Shown here: in pieces, positions 1 to 6,138 of the stretch
How the letters are laid out: every line of letters begins with the position of its first letter
Numbering within the stretch: the stretch's first letter is position 1
NCBI GenBank assembly: GCA_002426025.1
Contig: DINP01000096.1
Span: forward strand, 35,262-41,399
DNA: 6,138 nt
Direction of reading: 5' to 3'
From: Bacteroidales bacterium UBA5537
GTDB lineage: Bacteria; Bacteroidota; Bacteroidia; Bacteroidales; Lentimicrobiaceae
Position numbers and translations under genes: made by a program
Notes under the pieces: generated by a model
What the model was told of the DNA's origin: nothing
The model's input: only the letters and a program-made list of their open reading frames with translations
Database searches by the model: none

Positions 1-153
1 CACCAGAATTCAATTCATTGTTACTAGTATGTTGTTAGAGGAATATGGATCATCAATTGCTCAATTTTTAAGTCTCCACATTTGTATGTGCTGAGCTCCG
101 CATATTCGGCTGTTTTGAATTAAAAACATCAAAATCAATCACATATAAAATGT

Positions 154-175
154 AAGGTATATTTAAGGTATATTT
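154..175. repeat. Two perfect tandem copies of an 11-bp unit
   Basis: AAGGTATATTT occurs at 154-164 and again immediately at 165-175. It is a direct repeat with no spacer in AT-rich non-coding DNA. It could be slippage product or a pair of protein-binding sites; nothing nearby favours either. Confidence 0.8.
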
Positions 176-269
176 TAGTCTCTAATTATGTTACTTCTAT
201 CCTGGTATCCTACTTCATTAATAATAAAGACAGGATGATATTGCTGCAATTTATGGTAATAGAGGCAAT

Positions 270-291
270 CTGGAGGTGTCTCCAGCTTTTT
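270..291 (+). terminator. Candidate intrinsic terminator
   Basis: CTGGAG (270-275), loop GTGT (276-279) and CTCCAG (280-285) form a perfect 6-bp stem, four of whose six pairs are G-C. It is followed by C and then five T (287-291). The T run follows only on the plus strand, so it would stop rightward transcription. No gene is visible between the window edge and this hairpin, so it would have to serve a transcript that starts outside the window or a small RNA. The stem is short and the T run modest. Confidence 0.45.
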
Positions 292-593
292 GAAGTCGGG
301 CAGGGGCAATGCAGGTATTTTTCTGTTTTCTTTTAATTCAAAGAGATTCCCAATTCACTTTTATAATGCTGCAATCCATTTACTGATTATTCTTGATTAA
401 TAACAAATGAAGGAGATTTTTTCTGTTTCTGTTATATTATTATATCTCAATGTAGTGGTACTAATGCATTTGAAAGTGTATTCCTAATATCAGGCTTTCC
501 CTCTTTAGCTATAAGTCATTGAAAATCATGATCATATTAATTGGTGAGCTTTTTATAAGGTACTGAAACCTAATTGTTGTGCGCATCGGGATA

Positions 594-612
594 TAATCTC
601 TGCGAGAGATTA
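594..612. repeat. Perfect 8-bp hairpin
   Basis: TAATCTCT (594-601), loop GCG (602-604) and AGAGATTA (605-612) form a perfect stem-loop. No T run follows on either strand, so it does not look like an intrinsic terminator. It lies in a GC-richer patch and is followed 15 bp later by a second, larger inverted repeat. Confidence 0.8.
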
Positions 613-627
613 ATTTGTTAGAACGCG

Positions 628-671
628 GCAGCTAAGTGAATGTAAACGTATAACTGAATTCTTATGGCTGC
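628..671. repeat. Imperfect inverted repeat, about 12 paired bases
   Basis: GCAGCTAAGTGAAT (628-641) can pair with ATTCTTATGGCTGC (658-671) around a 16-nt loop. GCAGC pairs with GCTGC, TAAG with CTTA and AAT with ATT. There are two 2-nt TG bulges, at 637-638 on the left arm and 665-666 on the right. Together with the hairpin at 594-612 it makes a two-stem block that could be a structured RNA or a DNA-level site. Pairing was worked out by hand. Confidence 0.6.
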
Positions 672-826
672 TTTGAAGCTGTTACTATGTTATTTCCAGA
701 ATCTATCAATTCGACAGACGATTCTGACCTTCTATATTTAAAATTGATGTCATAATGAATTTCAAATGAAAGCATATTCAGTGATCCAAAATTCGATGAT
801 TTTTGGGTGCTTTTCAGGACTGTATG

Positions 827-840
827 GTAAAATATTTTAC
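827..840. repeat. 14-bp perfect palindrome
   Basis: GTAAAATATTTTAC reads the same on both strands. It could be a dimeric regulator site, though AT-only palindromes of this size are not rare in such DNA. Its right half is part of a 13-bp sequence that recurs at 1341-1353. Confidence 0.7.
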
Positions 841-996
841 TTAATTTCTGAAGAATTGAAGAGATAAATTCCTGTTTTCAAACCCTGGTATTGTCTTTCT
901 TAAAATTGATGTTGGTAGTAAATAATTAATAAACAGTTAAATACGATTTTGCTTTTGTCATTTCTGAAATTATAAACTGAAATTGCAAATTGAGTA

Positions 997-1027
997 TTGC
1001 TTTTTAATTTATAATTCCGTAATTTTG
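997..1027 (+). promoter_or_regulatory. Possible Bacteroidota-type promoter
   Basis: TTG at 997-999 is followed after 20 bp by TAATTTTG at 1020-1027. The latter matches the TAnnTTTG -7 element described for the primary sigma factor of Bacteroides, with a TTG-type -33 element at an acceptable distance. It would give a leader of roughly 370 nt before the regulator gene. In DNA this AT-rich a chance match is quite possible. Confidence 0.2.
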
Positions 1028-1047
1028 ATTTCTCATTTTGGGATAAT

Positions 1048-1065
1048 GCAATTTTGGCAATTTTA
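1048..1065. repeat. Tandem 9-bp repeat
   Basis: GCAATTTTG (1048-1056) is followed directly by GCAATTTTA (1057-1065), eight of nine bases identical. It may be a repeated protein-binding site or chance. Confidence 0.6.
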
Positions 1066-1257
1066 GCTTACGGTATCTGAAAGAACTTTGTCTTTAATTG
1101 GTTTGATCCTGATGGATGGGTGGCAATAATTGAATTTAACAAGGTTAGTTTTTTAATAACCGATTCTGCTACAATTACTCTTTTAGTAACTAAGTACATT
1201 CTATATTGGGGATATTTCTGATGGTATAACCTGATAAACAACAATTACACAAATCTT

Positions 1258-1273
1258 ATTTTGACATTTTGAC
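1258..1273. repeat. Perfect tandem ATTTTGAC repeat upstream of the regulator gene
   Basis: ATTTTGAC occurs at 1258-1265 and again at 1266-1273. Related ATTTTGA sequences lie at 1022-1028 and 1289-1295. AraC-family proteins commonly bind directly repeated half sites, so these are plausible operator candidates about 110-145 bp ahead of the regulator's start. Autoregulation is an inference only. Confidence 0.6.
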
Positions 1274-1311
1274 TTGTGCTTTTTTGAGATTTTGATTTCA
1301 GAGGCTGCCAG

Positions 1312-1341
1312 TTTGTCCTTCAGATTTGATTGGTATAAAGA
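1312..1341 (+). promoter_or_regulatory. Weak proximal promoter candidate for the regulator gene
   Basis: TTTG at 1312-1315 is followed after 18 bp by TATAAAGA at 1334-1341. The spacing is close to that of Bacteroidota promoters, but the downstream element matches only the TA of the TAnnTTTG consensus. A start site near 1348 would leave a leader of about 50 nt. Position relative to the gene is the main argument. Confidence 0.2.
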
Positions 1342-1401
1342 TATTTTACTTAAAACTGACTCATCAAAAGCTCACTATCGTATTGATTATGAATCTAATA
1401 A

Positions 1402-2700
1402 ATGCTTATGACAGAATTTATTAATATTCAATTGGTAATTGGATCGGGTTTGCTTTTGGTTCTTGCCTTATTATCATTCGAAAAAACATTCCGAAAAGGT
1501 GAGAAGTCCAGGCTTTTCCTGGTCGCATTTCTGCTTGTAAGTGCGCTTTACCTTTCTGCACTGGGGCTTTGTTATTTTATTCCTCAACCATTCTATTCCT
1601 GGGCCGATGCCATTAAAATACCTTTGTTTTTATTTGTTATCCCTTTGTTCTTCTTATTTGTAAGCGGTGTTGTTACCGGTAAACCAAGGCCGGTGAACCA
1701 AATTCTAGTTCATTTGGCGATACCTGTTGCTTTTCTTATTGCAGTTCCTTTTATTGTTCTTACAGCCCATTTAACTGGTAAGTTGCATCATGGTTCAACA
1801 CTATTTTCAATATGGGCAGGCACCGGATATCTGTTTCTTTTTGGTCAAACCATCATTTATACAATCAGGTTTTTTTACCAGAGTGAAAAATATTCTAAAC
1901 GTTTACAAGACTATTACATTGCTGTTCCGGGCGCTAATAAAAATCTGAGAAACCTTCTCATTGCCTTTTCAGGCTATTTTCTTTTTCTGGATAGTTGGCT
2001 GATGTCATTTGTAATTCCGGTTGAAATATTTCCATTTGTTTACTCTTCGCTCTTATTTGTATTTGCCGGTTTAATCGGATGGTTCGGGCTTAACATTGAG
2101 TTTAAAACCCAGCCGAGTGTTAATGCAGTCAGTTCTGACAAGATTGATGCCGGAATAGTTGAAGAAGTTAAAAAGGATAAACCTACTGTGTTGATTGGGG
2201 CATCTGTGGATACACCCGTGATGCTCACAGAAAATGATGCATTATTAGTATCTGAAAATGAATTAATTGAAGAGTTAGATGTAGAAATTAAATCCAAAGC
2301 AAAAAGGAAGCTGATTAAAGCCCGTAAACCATTTGATGAGCTACAGAAGAAAGAACTTTATAAAAGAATGTTGAATCATTTAATAACGAATGAATTATAT
2401 ACTGATCCTAAACTAACACTTAAGCAATTGGCTAATGATCTTGGTACGAATACAAGATATCTTTCAATGGTAATTAATGAATACCAGGGCCGTAATTTTA
2501 ACCAGATGCTTAATTATTACCGGGTTAAGAAAGTGATGCGGCTGCTTGTTGATAACGAGGCTGAATCCTATTCATACCTTGGACTTGCCCAAAAAGCCGG
2601 ATTTCACAGCAAATCTGTCTTTATCTCCGCTTTCAAGAGTCAGACAGGAACAACCCCTTCGGAGTTTTCGGGTACCATGAAAAAACTGATTAAATCATAG
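1402..2700 (+). CDS. Membrane-anchored AraC-family transcriptional regulator
   Basis: The protein has 432 residues and joins a membrane-embedded N-terminal half to a DNA-binding C-terminal half. Seven hydrophobic helices are visible at about residues 9-26, 37-59, 72-92, 101-121, 136-156, 184-204 and 212-233. A charged, probably flexible cytoplasmic linker follows (about 234-310), rich in acid then in lysine. The AraC domain occupies about 315-425, with a first helix-turn-helix near 338-359 (LTLKQLANDLGTNTRYLS) and a second near 391-422, including the typical AGF, F-x-x-x-F and TPSEF elements. Such proteins are common in Bacteroidota and are thought to couple a membrane signal to transcription; the ligand and targets here are unknown. 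An in-frame TAA sits immediately before the first ATG (1402), and a second ATG two codons on (1408) is equally possible. No clear ribosome-binding sequence is seen. The gene stands alone and converges on the minus-strand run. Confidence 0.9.
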   Translation: MLMTEFINIQLVIGSGLLLVLALLSFEKTFRKGEKSRLFLVAFLLVSALYLSALGLCYFIPQPFYSWADAIKIPLFLFVIPLFFLFVSGVVTGKPRPVNQILVHLAIPVAFLIAVPFIVLTAHLTGKLHHGSTLFSIWAGTGYLFLFGQTIIYTIRFFYQSEKYSKRLQDYYIAVPGANKNLRNLLIAFSGYFLFLDSWLMSFVIPVEIFPFVYSSLLFVFAGLIGWFGLNIEFKTQPSVNAVSSDKIDAGIVEEVKKDKPTVLIGASVDTPVMLTENDALLVSENELIEELDVEIKSKAKRKLIKARKPFDELQKKELYKRMLNHLITNELYTDPKLTLKQLANDLGTNTRYLSMVINEYQGRNFNQMLNYYRVKKVMRLLVDNEAESYSYLGLAQKAGFHSKSVFISAFKSQTGTTPSEFSGTMKKLIKS

Positions 2701-2820
2701 CTGCCTTCTTCTACCATTTTACACTGGCATTTCGTAAATCTGCACACATCATAAGTCAGTATGTCTAATACGGATTCCAGGCCAATGCTATCAGCCTTTT
2801 GTTAAGATTTCTGTGTGGAC

Positions 2821-2844
2821 TTTTGGAAAGCTTCGCTTTTAAAA
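2821..2844. terminator. Weak hairpin between convergent genes
   Basis: AAAGC (2827-2831), TTC and GCTTT (2835-2839) form a 5-bp stem. Beyond a small internal loop it is flanked by TTTT (2821-2824) and AAAA (2841-2844), which can also pair. It overlaps the stop codon of the leftward gene. There is no proper T run on either strand, so terminator function is doubtful. The rest of the 2701-2838 gap shows no better candidate. Confidence 0.2.
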
Positions 2845-3309
2845 TCTGAACCATGGACGATCTACTCCCATTAATCCCATCGGGATCATCAATAGAATCA
2901 GCACCAGGGCAATCAGTGTCCAGATTAATGCGGTGCGGTGTTTTTCACGATCAGTTGATTTTTTCCTGACAAGTATGCTACCTGTCTGAGCCACTCCTAT
3001 GGCGATAATATTTACAAAGGCATGTTCAACAGCCCAGAAACGGATCTGACCGTTTTTCATTGCCGAACCAAAATCAGATAATGCATGAGTGGTTATCGGG
3101 CTGAGTACAAAGTACATCAACAAACCGATCAATAATTGAAAGTGAAGGCTGGAGAGGAAAAACAGCATGCTTTTGCCGCTGTTGTTATTATAGGAAGTCT
3201 TAGAATTCAACCCCCTGATAGCAAAATAAATAACTGCAAATCCGGCAATCAGAATTGCATAACGGTTCCATGAATGAAGGTTAAGGGTGATTTTATATAA
3301 TAAATCCAT
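2839..3309 (-). CDS. Four-helix membrane protein with conserved-looking histidines, possibly cytochrome b-like
   Basis: The 156-residue protein has four likely membrane helices at about 15-33, 48-69, 94-114 and 127-147, with no signal peptide. Histidines sit in or at the edge of each helix: H12 in LHSWNRY, H56 in SSLHFQ, H96 in WAVEHAF, and H124 just before helix 4. Small four-helix proteins with this kind of histidine placement in Bacteroidota are sometimes annotated as cytochrome B, so heme binding is plausible; I cannot prove it from sequence. Histidine ligation by facing helices is an inference. ATG at 3309 is the first ATG of a frame that stays open upstream to a TAA at 3364-3366, and the upstream residues do not look like protein of this family. 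The gene follows lolA by 68 bp on the same strand, so co-transcription is likely. An inverted repeat covers its start codon. Confidence 0.8.
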   Translation of the reverse strand: MDLLYKITLNLHSWNRYAILIAGFAVIYFAIRGLNSKTSYNNNSGKSMLFFLSSLHFQLLIGLLMYFVLSPITTHALSDFGSAMKNGQIRFWAVEHAFVNIIAIGVAQTGSILVRKKSTDREKHRTALIWTLIALVLILLMIPMGLMGVDRPWFRF

Positions 3310-3348
3310 TGGTTCAGTTTTTCTAATAAACCATCTGGCAATGGATTT
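3302..3348 (-). promoter_or_regulatory. Inverted repeat that includes the start codon of the small membrane protein
   Basis: AAATCCATTG (plus-strand 3302-3311) and CAATGGATTT (3339-3348) are perfect 10-bp reverse complements separated by 27 bp. Read on the minus-strand transcript, the downstream arm contains the ATG and the next two codons of the membrane-protein gene, so folding would hide the start codon. Three of ten pairs are G-C and the loop is large, so stability is moderate. A translational control role is inferred. Confidence 0.5.
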
Positions 3349-3377
3349 GTTTTCTCAAAAAGCTTAAATGGCTGAAT

Positions 3378-4004
3378 TTAGCGCATATCAATAACTTCAA
3401 CACCGGGGTGCTCTTCTTTTTTAAATACAAAACTGTTGTCCGTATAAGGGAGATTAGATTCAAACTTATTTACCTGATAGGTATAAACACTCCCATTTTT
3501 GTCGAAAATAGAAAGACTGCTAACCATCTTCCGGGCGTTTTCAATAGTTACCTTAACATTATTAAAGTTCTTTTTTTGAATGGGAACCAACTCAATAACT
3601 TTGTGTTTGGCGTTTTCCTCAATCAATTTAGCTTTATAATTGTCGTTGTAAGTATTCAGAAGATTTGTCGGCGTGAAGCTGTCACCGTCAGTACTAACAT
3701 TGTTTATCTGCACTTCGTTGGCGTCTTTCAGAAAAGTCCAGACTGTTTTTCCATCGCTGATTACTTCCTGTCCTGAAAAAGATAATTTATATCTGTCACC
3801 TTTTGAAATCAGCACCCCTTTGTAGCTGTCATTGATCTTTTGGGATGTATTTTCCATTTTATAGGTAAACTCAATTCTGATGCTGCTATACGTTTTTGTT
3901 TTGGCAGAAACTTCATCGAGCGCAGCACGGGCCTTTTTATCGTTTTGACTATATAAAACTGTTGCAACTATGAATGCAATAAGTGTTAAGGAAATTCTTT
4001 TCAT
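3378..4004 (-). CDS. lolA: Periplasmic outer-membrane lipoprotein carrier protein LolA
   Basis: LolA takes lipoproteins released from the inner membrane by the LolCDE transporter and ferries them through the periplasm to the outer membrane. The 208-residue product starts with a classical signal peptide (MKR, hydrophobic core to about residue 18, likely cleavage after YSQ at 20) with no lipobox cysteine, as expected for a soluble periplasmic carrier. The family pattern is visible as RYKLSFSGQE (71-80) followed by VISDGKTVW (81-89), matching the strand pair with DGKTLW seen in other LolA proteins. The C-terminal strand ends in a PGVEVID motif (200-206). Length is close to the usual 200 or so residues. 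The gene lies 25 bp after ftsK, a linkage also found in Escherichia coli, which supports the call. The leader just before the ATG is A-rich without a clear Shine-Dalgarno sequence. Partner LolB is not visible here, and Bacteroidota generally lack a recognisable one. Confidence 0.9.
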   Translation of the reverse strand: MKRISLTLIAFIVATVLYSQNDKKARAALDEVSAKTKTYSSIRIEFTYKMENTSQKINDSYKGVLISKGDRYKLSFSGQEVISDGKTVWTFLKDANEVQINNVSTDGDSFTPTNLLNTYNDNYKAKLIEENAKHKVIELVPIQKKNFNNVKVTIENARKMVSSLSIFDKNGSVYTYQVNKFESNLPYTDNSFVFKKEEHPGVEVIDMR

Positions 4005-4029
4005 TTTATTGTTTTTCAGATGATTGTTA

Positions 4030-6138
4030 TTAATAATCGGTGTTTTTGTCGTCCATGCGCAGATCCTTCAAAAACTGTTCCAAAGCCATTTCGTTGGCAA
4101 CTTTTACTTCCCTGGCTTTGCTGCCTTCGAAAGAACCCACGATACCGGCAGCCTCAAGCTGATCAATTATTCTCCCGGCTCTGTTGTATCCGAGCTTTAA
4201 TTTGCGTTGCAGTAGCGATGTGCTTCCCTGTTGGGTAGCAACTATGATCCTGGCGGCATCTTCAAATAACTCATCCCGCATCCCGGGATCGAAATCAACC
4301 TCTTTCTCATCGCGTTCATCAGAGTATTCTGGTAAATGATAGGCATCGGGATAAGCCCGCTGAGAACCGATAAAATCGGTAATTCTTTCAACTTCCGGTG
4401 TGTCAACAAAAGCACATTGAAGCCTGATTAAATCGCTGCCAGTTGACAGCAGCATATCGCCCCGGCCAACCAATTGGTCGGCGCCACCGGTATCGAGAAT
4501 CGTGCGTGAATCAATTTTGGAAATAACCCTAAAAGCGATACGAGCGGGGAAATTTGCCTTGATAGTACCTGTAATAATATTTACCGATGGTCGCTGCGTG
4601 GCAATAATCAGGTGAATTCCTATTGCGCGGGCAAGCTGCGCAAGCCTTGTCAGCGGGGCTTCAATTTCTTTGCCGGCGGTCATAATCAGATCGGCAAATT
4701 CATCTATTACCACGATGATGTAGGGCAAAAACCGATGACCGTGCAAAGGATTCAGTTTCCGCTCGATAAACCGCACATTGTATTCCTTAATATTCCTAAC
4801 CTGTGCATCTTTAAGCAGGTCGTAGCGGTTGTCCATCTCAATGTTAAGCGAATTCAGTGTACGAACAACTTTTCGTGTATCAGTAATTATAGCTTCTTCT
4901 GAATCGGGTAGCTTGGCAAGAAAATGCCGCTCAATTTTAGAAAACAGTGTAAGCTCAACTTTTTTGGGGTCAATCATTACAAATTTAACCTGGGAAGGAT
5001 GCTTACGATAAAGAATTGAGGCAATAATGGCATTAAGACCAACAGATTTTCCTTGTCCGGTTGCACCGGCCATCAGAATATGCGGAAGCCTGGTAAGGTC
5101 AGCAATAAACGGCTCGTTCTGTATGGTTTTACCCATCCCAAACGGAAGGTCATATTTTGTATTGATAAACTTCTCAGAACCCATAATTGACTTCATCGAG
5201 ACAATTTCAGGTTTCAGGTTAGGGACTTCAATACCTATGGTTCCCTTGCCGGGAATAGGAGCGATAATCCTGATACCCATAGCCGCGAGACTAAGAGCTA
5301 TATCATCTTCAAGATTTTTGATTTTCGAAATCCTAACACCTGGTGCAGGGATGATTTCGTAAAGTGTAACTGTAGGACCAATGGTGGCTTTAATCTTATC
5401 AATCTGGATATTGTAATTGGCAAGGGTATCAACAATCCTGTTTTTGTTGGTTTCCAACTCTTCTTTTTGCACCGAAACAGCATTTGAGTTTGTGCCGTAG
5501 TCATCGAGTAGTTCGAGTGTTGGAAATTGATAATGAGGAAGATCAAGTGTAGGGTCAAATTCTGTATCAATGGTAAAATGAACCGGTTTATCACTATCAG
5601 GTTCAGGCTCATTTTGCGAAGCAGAATTTTCAATGGTGAGTTCAATCTCGTCGGATGCCATTTTCTGCGATGGCACCAGGAAGGGATCATCGTCTTCTTC
5701 TTCAACCGGAAGCTCTGGCGTTTTTTCGGCAATAGGATCCGGTTCAATTTTCTCATTGTGATTTACCGAGAACTCCACTGTATTGTATTTATCTTCAAGC
5801 ACTGTACCATTTTTGGATCGGGCATTTGCTTTTCGCTGAAGTTCAGAAATGCTTTCCGTATCACCCACCGCATCTTCTTCATCAGCAACGGGCCGTTTGG
5901 GCAATTCCAATGGCATATTAAATGCGAATACGAGTATCCCAATAAGGGTAAAAACAAGCACAATTGCAGTGCCGGTCTTTCCGACAAGGCCAATAAGCCA
6001 TAATGAACTCTGGTAACCGGTAACGCCACCCAAAATTGCAAAGTCGGAATCGCGAAGCAGAAACCCAAGCGCAACCGGAATCCAGATTAGACCCAAGATT
6101 GAGTTGCGGATGGTTTTCCAAACAGGGAGAATGGTAAT
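4030..6138 (-). CDS. ftsK: DNA translocase FtsK (N-terminus cut by window edge)
   Basis: FtsK is a septum-located, membrane-anchored hexameric ATPase that pumps chromosome DNA during division and activates Xer recombination at dif. The frame is open to the right edge, giving 702 visible codons; the TTG at 6096 is not a believable start because the frame continues upstream with hydrophobic sequence. Counting from the edge, visible parts are membrane helices near 10-27 and 45-73, an acidic low-complexity linker (about 80-200), the alpha domain (about 211-314), and the motor. The motor carries Walker A GATGQGKS (358-365), DPKKVEL (390-396), Walker B IIVVIDEF (474-481) and LIIATQRPSV (510-519). 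The C-terminal gamma winged helix (about 620-682, STSLLQRKLKLGYNRAGRII) is the part that reads polar DNA motifs and contacts XerD. All catalytic motifs are intact. The linker is much shorter than in E. coli, as in many SpoIIIE/FtsK proteins. The remaining membrane helices and promoter lie outside the window. It leads the run ftsK-lolA-membrane protein. Confidence 0.95.
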   Translation of the reverse strand: MTILPVWKTIRNSILGLIWIPVALGFLLRDSDFAILGGVTGYQSSLWLIGLVGKTGTAIVLVFTLIGILVFAFNMPLELPKRPVADEEDAVGDTESISELQRKANARSKNGTVLEDKYNTVEFSVNHNEKIEPDPIAEKTPELPVEEEDDDPFLVPSQKMASDEIELTIENSASQNEPEPDSDKPVHFTIDTEFDPTLDLPHYQFPTLELLDDYGTNSNAVSVQKEELETNKNRIVDTLANYNIQIDKIKATIGPTVTLYEIIPAPGVRISKIKNLEDDIALSLAAMGIRIIAPIPGKGTIGIEVPNLKPEIVSMKSIMGSEKFINTKYDLPFGMGKTIQNEPFIADLTRLPHILMAGATGQGKSVGLNAIIASILYRKHPSQVKFVMIDPKKVELTLFSKIERHFLAKLPDSEEAIITDTRKVVRTLNSLNIEMDNRYDLLKDAQVRNIKEYNVRFIERKLNPLHGHRFLPYIIVVIDEFADLIMTAGKEIEAPLTRLAQLARAIGIHLIIATQRPSVNIITGTIKANFPARIAFRVISKIDSRTILDTGGADQLVGRGDMLLSTGSDLIRLQCAFVDTPEVERITDFIGSQRAYPDAYHLPEYSDERDEKEVDFDPGMRDELFEDAARIIVATQQGSTSLLQRKLKLGYNRAGRIIDQLEAAGIVGSFEGSKAREVKVANEMALEQFLKDLRMDDKNTDY

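Larger units (their letters stand above)
1..1401. other. Long AT-rich region without a recognisable gene
   Basis: No reading frame here has convincing length or protein character on either strand. The longest left-edge frame (2-94, plus strand) is open from the window start to a TGA but encodes only about 30 unrecognisable residues. The stretch is strongly AT-rich except for a patch around 577-680. It contains short hairpins (77-90, 270-285, 594-612, 628-671), an 11-bp tandem repeat (154-175), smaller tandem repeats nearer the regulator gene, and dispersed 13-bp repeats. No tRNA, rRNA, CRISPR or transposase remnant was recognised. It could be an extended regulatory region, an unrecognised non-coding RNA locus, or decayed sequence; the sequence alone does not decide. 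Confidence 0.7.

Noticed and set aside
2..94. Short frame open from the left edge to TGA, possibly the tail of a gene
   Set aside because: Only about 30 residues, no recognisable motif, and frames of this length are expected by chance.
235..336. 33-codon ATG frame across the terminator-like hairpin
   Set aside because: Composition (many W, C, F) is unlike a real protein, there is no start context, and it overlaps the hairpin.
565..622. Resemblance to an integron attC site (CCTAAT near 568 and GTTAGAA near 617 as outer boxes)
   Set aside because: The outer boxes pair poorly, the inner box pair is missing, and there is no integrase or gene cassette in the window.
1143..1189. Small hairpins GGTTA/TAACC (1143-1161) and TTACT/AGTAA (1175-1189)
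   Set aside because: Five-pair AT-rich stems are common by chance in such DNA and neither has a following T run.
2040..2297. 85-codon frame on the minus strand inside the AraC-type gene
   Set aside because: Antisense shadow of a well-supported coding region; its serine/threonine-rich product has no family character.
2779..2800. AGGC...GCCTTTT hairpin as a terminator for the AraC-type gene
   Set aside because: Only four base pairs around an 11-nt loop; too weak to support.
3408..3776. 122-codon plus-strand frame opposite lolA
   Set aside because: Antisense shadow; the lolA frame carries clear family motifs and a signal peptide.
5298..6003. Overlapping frames on both strands within ftsK (about 150 codons each)
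   Set aside because: They lie within the ftsK linker and alpha-domain coding region, have skewed composition and show no domains.
6094..6096. TTG as the ftsK start codon
   Set aside because: The frame continues without a stop to the window edge with further plausible sequence, and FtsK needs additional membrane helices upstream.

Overview
The window most likely comes from a member of the Bacteroidota. The reasons are a membrane-anchored AraC-type regulator of a layout common in that phylum, LolA and FtsK sequences of the expected type, AT-rich intergenic DNA, and start codons preceded by A/T-rich DNA with no clear Shine-Dalgarno sequence. I cannot place it below phylum. This is inferred from protein character, not from a search.

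Layout: (1) 1-1401 is a long AT-rich stretch with no convincing gene. It holds an isolated terminator-like hairpin (270-291), a pair of adjacent stem-loops in a locally GC-richer patch (594-671), several short tandem and dispersed repeats, and weak promoter candidates. (2) 1402-2700 (+) encodes a seven-helix membrane protein fused to a C-terminal AraC DNA-binding domain. (3) 2701-2838 is a short convergent gap with at most a weak hairpin. (4) 2839-6138 (-) is a tightly packed run read leftward: ftsK (cut by the right edge of the window), lolA 25 bp downstream, then a small four-helix histidine-bearing membrane protein 68 bp further on.

The minus-strand genes look like one transcription unit of envelope and cell-division housekeeping. 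FtsK moves chromosome DNA at the septum, and LolA carries lipoproteins across the periplasm. The third protein is an inner-membrane protein of unknown role, possibly heme-binding. The AraC-type gene is convergent to this run and has no visible target; its long upstream region is the most obvious place for its own control.

I saw no clear new multi-gene system. The points most worth a second look are the double stem-loop at 594-671, the 10-bp inverted repeat that buries the start codon of the small membrane protein, and the tandem ATTTTGAC repeat upstream of the regulator.
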